Origin: Rhizobium sp. 16-488-2b
Lineage (GTDB): Bacteria > Pseudomonadota > Alphaproteobacteria > Rhizobiales > Rhizobiaceae
DNA: 34,918 nucleotides
Direction of reading: 5' to 3'
Assembly (NCBI RefSeq): GCF_017741815.1
Contig: NZ_JAGHMF010000033.1
Location: 1 to 34,918, forward strand
This document shows positions 17,083-25,824 of this stretch, piece by piece. The notes beneath the pieces are model-generated. The model was not told the origin of the DNA and did no database searches. It saw nothing but the letters and a program-made list of their open reading frames with translations. Every line of letters begins with the position of its first letter. The stretch's first letter is position 1. The position numbers and the translations under genes are program-made.

Positions 17083-18281
17083 GCGAACAGCGGCTTGCGA
17101 TGCGGATTTGAAGAACGTCGTACAATGCGACGTTCCGGCACCACCGACGTGAGGATTGCGCCTTCATTCTCATCGCCTTCATCATCGATGGAAATCCACC
17201 ATGGTTTGTCCTTCATCGTCATATGCCTTTGAATGAAATCCCCAGGGGAGACAATCGGCGCGTCTTCATTGATGACGTAAATTGCATCATGTCCGCTTTC
17301 GAGGTAGGAAAGGGCTTTATTTCGCAGGGTATCGAGTTCGATAAAGCCCATCCGCGACTGCTCGACGCACCGAGGCATCGACGCCTCGTCAGCTCCTGCG
17401 ATAGCCGAAACTATCTGCAACGCTGACCGATCATCGATCGCATTTGCAAACTCCAAGTAGAAATCCCTGTCCAGGAGCGTTCCCAAAAATATCTCTGCGT
17501 TTTCAGGTTCGAAGGTTTTGACAACGATTTTGCGAAGAAGCAGCTCCGCAATTGGTCCTTTCGCCAAACCGGCGAGAAGCGATCGTCGGGTCCAGATTCT
17601 TGAGAGCAGTGCTTCTAAAGTCTTCGGGTACAAATCCTTGATAACCGAAGGCTCAAGCGTCGCAACAATCGACATCCACAGTTCGTCAACTAGCTTTTGA
17701 CCGTATTCGTTTTGAGGGACGTCACGGCAAATCGCCGCGAGCGCTTTATCTGTCGAGAGCGGGTCCGCCTTTTGGTTCTTGACGACCAATATTTCTGGAT
17801 CGGCTGTAACGACTTTACAAAACCAATGCTCGGTAGGTGCGAGGGTCCTCTCAGCCATCAGGTACCGGAATAGGAGCTTGCGGAGCGCCGAGTTCCTGCG
17901 CCGTGCAAAAGACTGGAGGAGCCTCTCCACGTTCCGCGCATAGTAATCACCGCTCGGGTTCGCCAGCCCGTCAATGAGCCCCTTTACAAACCGTCCTAAC
18001 GTACCGGCGTGGACAAGACCAACCTCCTGAAAGGTGATCCTATCAATGTGATCTGCGTCATCGGTTGCGAAGAGGTCCTTGATCTTCACCGTTTCCATCA
18101 GGGGCATTACAATACGCTCGCCAGCAGCAACCGGCTGGGAAAGAAACTCATTGATGCCATCTTGGAGGAGCGTGCCGGCTTCCCATGGGAGGATAGGCAC
18201 CCCGGACGCGTGCGCTGCATTGTTTCGAACTCTGAGAAGATTTTGCAGATAGGCCTTCTGGGGGTTCGTAAAAAAGGACGC
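17079..18281 (-). pseudogene. 5'-truncated gene with HEPN-like motif, cut by IS21
   Basis: About 400 codons of an unknown protein remain; the reading frame enters from the IS21 left end at 18282, so the native N-terminus is lost. The first surviving residues include LLRVRNNAAHASG (codons for RNNAAH at 18210-18227), which fits the Rx4-6H signature of HEPN domains, often RNases in toxin and defence proteins. The remaining roughly 350 residues are mostly helical and unfamiliar, with a conserved-looking charged C-terminus (WISIDDEGDENEG). No intact start exists: the frame's ATG at 18350 lies within the IS. The HEPN assignment rests on one short motif and is tentative; loss of the 5' end is direct. 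Confidence 0.6.
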
Positions 18282-18393
18282 TGTTGATTTGCACTGAGAG
18301 CTGACCCGGGATTGCGGGAAATTATCACTGAGATTTGACCCATGTTTCAATCATCCCTCGCGAGGTTTCAGCGGGGGCTCTGGAGTGATCGAC

Positions 18394-19920
18394 ATGGCGT
18401 TACTGAGCGTAATCCGACGCTGGCATTTTCGAGAGCATCTATCGATCCGGGAGATATGCCGCAGGAGCGGCCTGTCCCGGAACACGGTCCGCAAGTATCT
18501 GCGCCTGGACGGCGTAGAGCCGAAGTTCAAGGTCCCGGAGCGATCGAGCAAACTTGATCCATTCGCGGATCGGTTGTCAGCTTGGCTGAAGACGGAGTTC
18601 AAGAAGGGACGCAAGCAAAAGCGCACCCTGAAGCAACTCCATGCCGACCTGGTGAGTCTTGGTTATGACGGTTCCTATTGCCGTGTTGCAGCCTTTGCCC
18701 GGGAATGGAAGGCAGACCGGCAGAGGGAATTCCAGACGACAGGACGCGGCACGTTCGTGCCTTTAGCCTTTGAGCCCGGAGAAGCCTTCCAGTTCGACTG
18801 GTCGGAAGACTGGGCCATCATTGGCAATGAGCGCACCAAGCTGCAGGTCGCACATACGAAGCTGAGCTATAGCCGCGCCTTCATCGTCCGGGCCTATCTT
18901 CTGCAGACGCACGAGATGCTGTTCGATGCCCACAACCATGCATTCCGCGTGTTTGGCGGCATCCCCGGCCGCGGCATTTACGACAATATGCGCACGGCGA
19001 TCGACAAGGTCGGCCGTGGCAAGGAGCGCGACGTCAATGTCCGTTTCCTGGCGATGGCCAGCCACTATGTGTTCGAGCCAGAGTTCTGCAATCCAGCTTC
19101 CGGCTGGGAGAAGGGACAGGTCGAGAAGAATGTTCAGGATGCGCGTCATCGGTTCTTCCAACCTGTTCCGCGCTTTCCATCGCTGGATGCCCTGAACGAC
19201 TGGCTCGAGCAGCGCTGCAAGGAGTTCTGGGCAAAGACCCCGCACGGACAGATGCGTGGCACCATCGCCGACATCTGGGCGGAAGAAGCTTTGGCATTGA
19301 TGCCTGTTACCCGGCCGTTCGATGGCTTCGTCGAGTATACGAAGCGGGTCACCCCGACCTGCCTCGTCCATCTGGAACGCAACCGCTACAGTGTGCCGGC
19401 GTCCTTCGCCAATCGACCAGTGAGCCTTCGCGTTTATCCCGATCGTATCGCCGTCGCAGCAGAGGGGCAGATCGTCTGCGAACATCGCCGTATCATCGAC
19501 CGCTCTCACGATCGGCCGGGACAGACGATCTACGACTGGCGGCACTATCTGGCGGTGGTGCAGCGCAAGCCCGGCGCTCTTCGTAATGGCGCTCCATTCG
19601 TCGAGTTGCCGGACGCATTCCGAACCTTGCAGCAATATCTCCTAAAGAAGCCGGGTGGTGACCGCGAGATGGTCGACATTCTGGCGCTGGTCCTCCAGCA
19701 CGACGAACAGGCCGTCCTCTCGGCTGTGGACATGGCGCTGAAGTCCGGCGTTCCAACCAAGACCCATGTACTGAACCTGCTGCATCGTCTTGTCGACGGC
19801 AAATCCTTCACGCCACCGACCATCGAAGCGCCTCAGGCCCTGACGCTCACCAACGAGCCGAAGGCCAATGTCGAGCGCTATGATGCCCTGAGAAAGACGG
19901 AGGCCCGCAATGCGTCATAA
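18394..19920 (+). CDS. istA: IS21-family transposase IstA
   Basis: This 508-aa DDE transposase has an N-terminal helix-turn-helix (LSIREICRRSGLSRNTVRKYL, about residues 16-36) that binds the terminal repeats. The rve-type catalytic core contains Asp135 (FQFDWSEDW), Asp197 (GIYDNMRTAID) and Glu244 (GWEKGQVEKN), so it looks catalytically intact. The C-terminal domain carries the ERNRYSVP motif usual in IstA. The ATG at 18394 has GGAG 8 nt upstream; a GTG at 18385 is an alternative. The gene overlaps istB by 11 nt. Confidence 0.93.
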   Translation: MALLSVIRRWHFREHLSIREICRRSGLSRNTVRKYLRLDGVEPKFKVPERSSKLDPFADRLSAWLKTEFKKGRKQKRTLKQLHADLVSLGYDGSYCRVAAFAREWKADRQREFQTTGRGTFVPLAFEPGEAFQFDWSEDWAIIGNERTKLQVAHTKLSYSRAFIVRAYLLQTHEMLFDAHNHAFRVFGGIPGRGIYDNMRTAIDKVGRGKERDVNVRFLAMASHYVFEPEFCNPASGWEKGQVEKNVQDARHRFFQPVPRFPSLDALNDWLEQRCKEFWAKTPHGQMRGTIADIWAEEALALMPVTRPFDGFVEYTKRVTPTCLVHLERNRYSVPASFANRPVSLRVYPDRIAVAAEGQIVCEHRRIIDRSHDRPGQTIYDWRHYLAVVQRKPGALRNGAPFVELPDAFRTLQQYLLKKPGGDREMVDILALVLQHDEQAVLSAVDMALKSGVPTKTHVLNLLHRLVDGKSFTPPTIEAPQALTLTNEPKANVERYDALRKTEARNAS

Positions 19921-20722
19921 CCCAGCAAGCGGCGCGATCGTTATCATGCTGCGTCAACTGAAGATGCACGGCATGGCCCACGCCGTCGGTGATCTGACCG
20001 AGCAAGGATCGCCAGCGTTCGAAGCTGCCATTCCGATCCTGTCGCAGCTTCTCAAGGCGGAAACCGCGGAGCGAGAGGTTCGATCGACTGCCTATCAGCT
20101 CAAGACCGCACGCTTTCCTGCCTACCGTGATCTGAATGGCTTCGACTTCGCCAGCAGCGAGATCAACGAGGCGCTCGCTCGCCAACTTCACCGCTGCGAC
20201 TTCCTCGACGACGCCAACAACCTTGTCCTGGTTGGCGGCCCCGGCACGGGCAAGACGCACATCGCCACCGCGATCGGCGTCCAGGCGATTGAGCATCATC
20301 ATAAGCGAGTGCGGTTCTTCTCGACAGTGGAATTGGTCAACGCGCTCGAACAGGAGAAGGCGCAAGGACGGTCTGGTCAGATCGCCAACCGGCTTGTTCA
20401 CTCCGATCTCGTGATCCTTGATGAGCTCGGATACTTGCCGTTCAGCGCATCAGGCGGTGCTATGCTCTTCCATCTGCTGAGCAAACTCTACGAGCGCACC
20501 AGCGTCATCATCACAACAAACCTCAGCTTCAGCGAATGGGCCAGCGTCTTCGGTGACGCCAAGATGACCACCGCGTTGCTGGATCGGCTCACGCACCACT
20601 GCCACATCCTGGAAACCGGAAACGACAGCTTCCGCTTCAAAAACAGCTCGGCCCATGAGCCCAAAACGACAAAGGAGAAACGGAAGAACTTGACCACCGC
20701 GACCGACACGAACGATACCTAA
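19910..20722 (+). CDS. istB: IS21-family helper ATPase IstB
   Basis: This 270-aa AAA+ ATPase (DnaC-like) helps IstA select target DNA. It has Walker A GGPGTGKTH (about residues 108-116), Walker B VILDELGYLPF, a sensor-1-like IITTNLSFSEW segment and an arginine-containing LLDRLTHHCHI stretch. The start codon lies within the last codons of istA, indicating translational coupling. Full length and all motifs are present, so the element is probably functional. Confidence 0.93.
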   Translation: MRHNPASGAIVIMLRQLKMHGMAHAVGDLTEQGSPAFEAAIPILSQLLKAETAEREVRSTAYQLKTARFPAYRDLNGFDFASSEINEALARQLHRCDFLDDANNLVLVGGPGTGKTHIATAIGVQAIEHHHKRVRFFSTVELVNALEQEKAQGRSGQIANRLVHSDLVILDELGYLPFSASGGAMLFHLLSKLYERTSVIITTNLSFSEWASVFGDAKMTTALLDRLTHHCHILETGNDSFRFKNSSAHEPKTTKEKRKNLTTATDTNDT

Positions 20723-20776
20723 AGGCGGGTCACTTCTCGGCGCAAATCCCGGGTCAGCTCTCAGTGCAAATCAACA

Positions 20777-21152
20777 GCCAGTCAGCGCAACAGGCAATCA
20801 AATAGCTGATATGATGGTCGTAAGGACCTTCGTGCCGGGGGCAACGTGTTGATCTCGACCTATTCGCGGGGATCATTGCTGACTGAATGATGTGGTGTGC
20901 ACGCGCTTTGGGTTTGGGTCCAGAACGTATCACTCAGCCAGCGCTTATACTATTATTTATGGATGCAAGAATTGCAATGTGTGAATATCGTTTGTGCACT
21001 TTTACCAGAGCCATGGGTGCTCTTGGTGCTGACTGACCCTCTTCCATGAAGACGCGCTCCAGGTTCGAGGTCCAAAGCGCGGTGATCAGCCAGCTCGGTC
21101 ATTATCCATACACATAGGGAAAACACAATGGGTTCGCAGTTCGCGAAGCAGC
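20777..21152. other. Non-coding stretch right of the IS21 element
   Basis: No gene is supported. The missing 5' part of the truncated gene at 17079-18281 is not recognisable here in any frame. A small AT-rich patch near 20948-20960 could be a promoter. A 25-codon ATG frame (20959-21036) lacks a ribosome site. Confidence 0.4.
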
Positions 21153-21584
21153 ATGGCAGATCCTACCAAGTCCCCCGCAGTCCAATCATTCAACGCAGAA
21201 AAGGCCCGCCAGCGCTCTGCAGGGTCAGATGCTCTCGAACATGGCCTCGAAGATACCTTCCCTGCATCTGATCCGGTGTCGGCGACTCAATCGTCAGTCG
21301 CCAGCACCATTGATGGAAAAGCCGCGAATGATCGTGATGATGCTCCGCTAGTGGACGAAGCTTTAAGATCGACCGGTGAGCTTGGCGGTATTGAGCATCG
21401 CAGAGGTGTCCGCTCTCTTCGCCGAGACGCTGTGCGCCTCTCGGACCAAGCCTCCGAAGTTGCTAGCGGTGCCGTGGCGGTTGGGAAGGCTGAAGCCAGA
21501 TCGATCCTGCAGGGCGTCGAAGACATAGTCAAGGAACGCCCGCTTACTTCCGTCGCTATTGTTGCTGCGGTAGCCTGGTTCTAG
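21153..21584 (+). CDS. DUF883/ElaB-YqjD-like membrane-anchored protein, shortened tail
   Basis: This 143-aa protein has an N-terminal motif common in rhizobial proteins (LEHGLEDTFPASDPVSAT, about residues 28-45), a central helical segment with the heptad-like pattern SDQASEVASGAVAVGKAEAR (about 97-116), and a C-terminal hydrophobic anchor preceded by ERPLTS. ElaB/YqjD-like proteins are tail-anchored inner-membrane proteins linked to stationary-phase ribosome binding. The frame stops at AVAWF, and the codons after TAG read GATR then stop, as if a premature amber codon removed the last residues. The ribosome site is weak; the out-of-frame ATG at 21128 is not used in this model. Confidence 0.6.
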   Translation: MADPTKSPAVQSFNAEKARQRSAGSDALEHGLEDTFPASDPVSATQSSVASTIDGKAANDRDDAPLVDEALRSTGELGGIEHRRGVRSLRRDAVRLSDQASEVASGAVAVGKAEARSILQGVEDIVKERPLTSVAIVAAVAWF

Positions 21585-21595
21585 GGAGCGACCAG

Positions 21596-21991
21596 ATAGA
21601 GGTCGCTGCAAATGTTCAGGCGCTATGGCGCTATCCAGTCAGTTCGCTGCGCGGGGAACGGGTCGACGCCCTAACTGTAGCAATTGATGGCGTTCGAGGA
21701 GATCGCGGTCATCTTCTCGTTGACCTTGTCTCGGGAGAGATTGCTGCTCCGGAAAAGATCGTTCGCTGGCGACCAGCGCTGGAGCTCGGTGCTCGCATCT
21801 TCGACGGTGACGTCATGATACCTTGGCCGCGAAGAAGGCGTCTCGAATCCCATCGCGCTCGACGGCTTCGGGCGCCGAATGCCAGGCAGCGGTCGCCCGA
21901 TCAATTAGTTCATTTGATAGGTGAGATGGTTCGGGTCGAGGACTTTTCTGCGGGTCATCCCCTCCGGTGTGCTCTACTCAGGACTTTTTAA
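21596..21991 (+). pseudogene. MOSC-domain protein remnant
   Basis: The open frame reads VQALWRYPVSSLRGERV, then GVRGDRGHLLVDLVSGEIAA and VRWRPALELGARIFDGD. This is the pattern of the N-terminal part of MOSC-type molybdenum-cofactor sulfurase-like proteins (WRYPVKS, GxxGDR, D..G). There is no ATG; an ATA stands where a start would be expected. After about 21815 the frame becomes Arg-rich and loses similarity, and no cysteine-bearing MOSC core follows. It is therefore a decayed or truncated gene between the DUF883 and nuclease-like genes. Confidence 0.5.
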
Positions 21992-22046
21992 CTGGTTCAC
22001 GATATCCCCCAAACGGCTCATCAACGCTTTGATTGCGGTGAAAAAA

Positions 22047-23276
22047 ATGATCATTGATACGTCTGGCGGCATTCCCCTTTTCAGCGACTTGGCGTTGGAC
22101 GATTTCTTGGAGGAGCGCAGAGAAGGAATACGTGCAAGTATCCGCACGATGCCGTCAGAGGAAGTTTGCGGGCAGTCCGCGAACGAAAGTGTCCTAGCGC
22201 TCGTAATGCAACACAGCATCGATGTGCCCCGGCTTCGCGAAGGCGAATTCGGCATAAGAACCGAGCCAGGCACGGTGTATTTCACCGACGAGAACGAATT
22301 CGGGCAGATTGGTTCGAAGAAGGGAATGGTTCATTGGATTCATGTCCCCTTTGTCGGCGACGAAAGGCTCCTCAACGTTCGAATCCCGGAAAGAATTGAC
22401 GTGTCTGGCGTTATAGACGGGATGTGCATCCGTCTCAGAATTGCAGGCAATGATCTTACCGCTGCAGACCTCAAGCCACTTATCAACGAAAAGGTTGATG
22501 CTATCCGAACGAATTTGGAAGAGATGCGGGAGGAGACCGCATCGTTCAACAAAGAACTGCACCATTTGGCATTGAATGAAATTGGACGCAGGAAAAATGA
22601 GACGTCGAAAGCAGCGCAGCTCGTCATCGATCTAGGGTATAGAACCGTCCTCGAAACACAGTTCGGAACCCAGGTTGAGGTAAATCCTACATCGCTTGCC
22701 GCTCTGGAGCCTTTTACAAAGCAATCGGAAAAGATCGACTCGATCTTGCCGAAGCCGATGGTTCAGGAAGATTACACTGAGATACTGACGGCGCTCAAGA
22801 ATATGACATTGGTGATGGAGCGGAGCCCCGCGGCTTTCCACGGCATGGAAGAGGAGCACCTACGCGACATTTATTTGGTTTCCCTCAACGGCATGTATAG
22901 AGGAGCAGCGACTGGGGAGACATTCAACTACAATGGAAAAACCGACATTCTGGTTAGAGTCGGCGGAATCAACATTTTCATCGCCGAGTGCAAAATCTGG
23001 GACGGCCAAAAGAAGCATATCGAGACCATTAATCAGATTATGCGTTATCTCACATGGCGCGACGGCAAAGCATGTATCCTTGTGTTCAGCAGGAACGAAC
23101 GTTTTTCAGACGTTTGCGATAAGATGGATGCAGCAACGAGAAAGCATCCGCACTTCTTATCCGGAGAGAAGGAGGACCTATCGCAGTTTCGCTATCGGTT
23201 CGCTCGACAGCGCGATCCCAGACGGGAAATTACACTCACGGTAATGGCATTCGATATCCCCACCAATCGTCCCTAG
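22047..23276 (+). CDS. PD-(D/E)xK nuclease-like protein of unknown function
   Basis: This 409-aa protein has an unfamiliar N-terminal region (about 1-160), a charged helical segment likely to form a coiled coil (about 160-215) and a C-terminal restriction-endonuclease-like domain. In that domain Asp300 (GKTDILVR), Glu314 and Lys316 (FIAECKIW) and a downstream QxxxY (Gln330-Tyr334, NQIMRYL) give the D...ExK...QxxxY order of PD-(D/E)xK nucleases. The ATG at 22047 is chosen over a frame open back to 21921 because that extension runs over the MOSC relic; a GTG at 22038 is also possible and no strong ribosome site is visible. Its more A/T-rich codons and its neighbours point to transfer. A defence or DNA-processing role is inferred. 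Confidence 0.72.
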   Translation: MIIDTSGGIPLFSDLALDDFLEERREGIRASIRTMPSEEVCGQSANESVLALVMQHSIDVPRLREGEFGIRTEPGTVYFTDENEFGQIGSKKGMVHWIHVPFVGDERLLNVRIPERIDVSGVIDGMCIRLRIAGNDLTAADLKPLINEKVDAIRTNLEEMREETASFNKELHHLALNEIGRRKNETSKAAQLVIDLGYRTVLETQFGTQVEVNPTSLAALEPFTKQSEKIDSILPKPMVQEDYTEILTALKNMTLVMERSPAAFHGMEEEHLRDIYLVSLNGMYRGAATGETFNYNGKTDILVRVGGINIFIAECKIWDGQKKHIETINQIMRYLTWRDGKACILVFSRNERFSDVCDKMDAATRKHPHFLSGEKEDLSQFRYRFARQRDPRREITLTVMAFDIPTNRP

Positions 23277-24162
23277 ATCCAGTGAAGTGGCTGGTAACAA
23301 GTGAGCCATTTACGTCGGCTGTCGGTGGAAAACGCGAGTTACCGATCTGTAGGTTGATTTCTTCTTCTCGCGGCGTCACCATCACGGCCACTAGATCAAT
23401 TTCGATGGAGCGCCGCCGTGCACAAGCAATCGTTGGAGCAGAATGATCGTGTCTCAGACTGCGGACAGTTTCGTCTCCAGCTCAGAGAAGACGCATTATT
23501 TATCGGGCCAGGCTGGCTCAGCTTCGGCGACAAGGCCCCTGTCTCGGCTAGAGATATCGATCAATCACATAATGATCGGGACCAGTTCAGACTTATCCCA
23601 CGGTGCAACGTCCCTGCGTTTGGCGGCAAGGGTGCCGTCTAGCGAGTTGTACTATTTACCACGGCACAATCCGCATCAATCGTGAGCTAATTCTCGTTGA
23701 CGGCAATACCTGCCGCGCCATTGCAGGATTGAAAATGGGTATGGTGACCACGCCCTACCCCGAACCAGAAACGATTGCTCTATTACGGCCCCGCTCGAAA
23801 ACTAAAGGCTATTGAAGGCTATACGCTGCCGTCGATCTTACCAAACCCCGACACTGTCCTTGTACGGTCAATGTCCGACTGAAGCAGGCTGGCGCTGCGA
23901 GGAGCTGATTGACATCCAATAGGCATGACGTGAACCAAACGTGCCATTCAGGTCGCATAGCAGCGATGCAATACCTTTGGGTTGCCCGAATCGGCTCAGG
24001 CGTTTAATCACCGCCTCAGGCAAGCGGCCTGCCACTCAGTTGGCTTTTGTCGCTAGCAGCAGCATTACGGGCGCTCCCTTTCACGGGTTGAGCGCCCGTA
24101 ATGTTTTGCGTTGCGTTCACGTCGCCACGTACCATCAGACTTACCTACGTTTCAGCAGGGAT
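23277..24162. other. Gene-poor stretch with one strong hairpin
   Basis: About 890 bases without a supported gene. Several short frames (for example 23418-23642 and 23603-23815) have no ribosome site or recognisable domain and may be relics. The only clear structure is the 14-bp hairpin at 24063-24107, described separately. Confidence 0.4.
24063..24107 (+). terminator. Strong hairpin with T-run, terminator-like
   Basis: A perfect 14-bp stem (CATTACGGGCGCTC / GAGCGCCCGTAATG) with a 13-nt loop is followed by TTTT on the plus strand. No plus-strand gene lies directly upstream, and on the minus strand the element follows the DUF1330 gene but lacks a U-tract. It could be a terminator of an unseen transcript, the end of a small RNA or a remnant of a mobile element end. 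Confidence 0.55.
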
Positions 24163-24531
24163 TCAGAGTCCTTTGGAGAAATTCAGAGGTTGCAGAACGA
24201 TATCGGCGAGCGCCGACTTTCCAACTTGAAATGCCTCCTGGTACTCCGGGTCCTCCACCATTTCCTTAAAGGCCGTCCGGCGCGGATACTCGACGAGAAG
24301 CACGGCATCCCACCCTTCAGTCAGTCCCGTCGTCAAGACGTCGAGACCATCGCCACGGAATATAATCCGTGCGCGAAAACGCGCGAGGATGGGTTCTGCC
24401 ATCCTAAGATACTCCAGATGCCGCTCGCGACCGCCGTTGGGGACGAACCGTAATAGATTTAGCATAACGACAGGGGCGTCGTCCTCCTCAGCTAGAAACT
24501 TTTCGAAAACGTCAGCTGAAAACGCGACCAT
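24163..24531 (-). CDS. DUF1330-like protein
   Basis: This 122-aa cytoplasmic protein resembles the DUF1330/EthD-like dimeric alpha-beta barrel families. It has VVMLNLLRFVPNGG near residue 20, a helix LEYLRMAEPILARF, a strand ending IIFRGDG, then WDAVLLVEYPRR and the closing helix EYQEAFQVGKSAL with LQPLNFS at the end. The ATG at 24531 has GAGAGG 7 nt upstream and is preferred to a TTG at 24537. It stands alone between a gene-poor stretch and the biotin operon. Its substrate is unknown; family members are often small oxidoreductase-associated or ligand-binding proteins. Confidence 0.7.
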   Translation of the reverse strand: MVAFSADVFEKFLAEEDDAPVVMLNLLRFVPNGGRERHLEYLRMAEPILARFRARIIFRGDGLDVLTTGLTEGWDAVLLVEYPRRTAFKEMVEDPEYQEAFQVGKSALADIVLQPLNFSKGL

Positions 24532-24837
24532 AAGCAATCCTCTCCCTTTGGGCGTCTTTGATGAGCGCCTTCGGAAGGCTAACCTGGGAGCCCGTCAGAA
24601 ACTGTCAGTAGCGATCGAGCTGACACTCGCCCGGAATGCATGTAGGTGTGGACGTCGAGAGTGCAATCCGATGGGGGAATGCCATCTGCCGTTGGCGTCG
24701 GCAACAGGCATTCGAGAGGCGGATTGCGAGCGGGGTCAGAAAACCTGTACTGGTCGCCGAGGGCGACTCCTGGCACCAGTTTCCGTTTCTCATCGAAGAT
24801 GTCATCGAGCGCGGGGTTCATCATCCTCGCTCTATAG

Positions 24838-25824
24838 TCACGAAACGCGCACAGCCACAGCTCCACCAGTCATACCAGCACCGGCTGCGGTTAGCAGCAA
24901 GCACTCGCCGGAAGCAAAGCGCCGCTCTTTGTTGGCCAGCGAGAGCGACAGCGGGATGGTCGCCGCCGACGAATTGCCGAACTCGCCGATTGTGCGCAGC
25001 GCCGTATCCGGCGCGATCGACAAGTGGTCGCAGACAGCGTCGATGATGCGGGAATTGGCCTGATGCGGTGCGAAGCGGCCGATGTCCTGTGCCGCAAGCC
25101 CCGCCTGCTCCATCGCACGGGCCGCCGATTGCGTCATCATCCGCACGGCGTGCGCGAAGACCGCCTTGCCGTCGCGCATCGTCATGCGCAATTCGCCGAT
25201 GTCGAAACCGGGCTCGAAGGGACGTGCGCTGCCACCGGCGGGGATCTGAATCAGATCGTAGTTCTGCCCCTCCTGGATAAGCTCGACACCGATCACACCG
25301 CTATCCCGCACGGCCGACGGCATCAGCAGGACCGCGCCTGCGGCATCGCCAAAGACCGCGGCCGTGCCCCGCTCCTGCATGTTGATGCGCCGGCTCAGGA
25401 TGTTGGCAGCAACGACGAGCACCGGTTTGCCATGCGCCCTGACGAAACCGTCGGCGAGCACCAGTGCGTAGAGAAAGCCGGAGCAGGCGCCCGCAAGGTC
25501 GATAGCGCCCGAGGAAGACAGGCCAAGACGGAATGCCAGCAGCGGTGCCGATGGCGGCAGGAGATGATCCGGCGTCGATGTTGCAAGCAGCGTCAGCGCC
25601 ACGGTCTTGCGATCGACGCCTGCCTCCTGAAGAGCCATCTCGCCTGCTTTCGCCGCAATATCCGTCAGCGTTTCTCCCGCTGCCGCCCAGCGCCGCGAGC
25701 GGATGCCGGTGCGCCGTTCGATCCAGCCGGCGTCGAGGCCCAGCTGCACCTCGAGCTCGAGATTATCGACGCGCCGCTCGGGCACGTAATGCCCGAAGCC
25801 CGCCATCCTGCTGGCAACCGTCAT
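24838..25824 (-). CDS. bioZ: BioZ, 3-ketoacyl-ACP synthase III for pimeloyl-ACP
   Basis: This 328-aa FabH-like condensing enzyme has a complete Cys114 (LAGACSGFLYAL), His254 (FAPHQANSRI), Asn284 (EFGNSSAATIPL) triad. In rhizobial biotin operons BioZ condenses a glutaryl thioester with malonyl-ACP to start pimeloyl-ACP synthesis, replacing the BioC/BioH route. Position as the last gene of bioBFDAZ makes BioZ far likelier than the housekeeping FabH. The ATG at 25824 overlaps the bioA stop (ATGA), so translation is coupled. The frame stays open to 26271 on top of bioA, but that part is a shadow. No clear terminator follows. Confidence 0.9.
   Translation of the reverse strand: MTVASRMAGFGHYVPERRVDNLELEVQLGLDAGWIERRTGIRSRRWAAAGETLTDIAAKAGEMALQEAGVDRKTVALTLLATSTPDHLLPPSAPLLAFRLGLSSSGAIDLAGACSGFLYALVLADGFVRAHGKPVLVVAANILSRRINMQERGTAAVFGDAAGAVLLMPSAVRDSGVIGVELIQEGQNYDLIQIPAGGSARPFEPGFDIGELRMTMRDGKAVFAHAVRMMTQSAARAMEQAGLAAQDIGRFAPHQANSRIIDAVCDHLSIAPDTALRTIGEFGNSSAATIPLSLSLANKERRFASGECLLLTAAGAGMTGGAVAVRVS

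Larger units (their letters stand above)
18282..20776 (+). mobile_element. Complete IS21-family insertion sequence
   Basis: A 2495-bp element is bounded by inverted repeats. The left end begins TGTTGATTTGCACTGAGAGC and the right end is its reverse complement, the match continuing for about 31 bases, with inner repeat copies (CACTGAGATTTGACCC at about 18328-18343; a related GGGTCACTTCTC copy inside the right end) typical of IS21 terminal arrays. It carries istA and istB in overlapping frames. No target-site duplication is visible: the left flank ends AAAGGACGC and the right flank begins GCCAGTCAG. Confidence 0.93.

Noticed and set aside
20959..21036. 25-codon ATG frame right of IS21
   Set aside because: No ribosome site and no recognisable sequence; likely chance.
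23418..23815. Overlapping short plus-strand frames in the gene-poor stretch
   Set aside because: No ribosome sites, no domains and mutually overlapping frames; at most decayed remnants.
24579..24866. 95-aa minus-strand frame after bioZ
   Set aside because: It starts inside bioZ in another frame, has poor ribosome-site spacing and no recognisable domain; a short real gene from an inner ATG near 24824 cannot be excluded.
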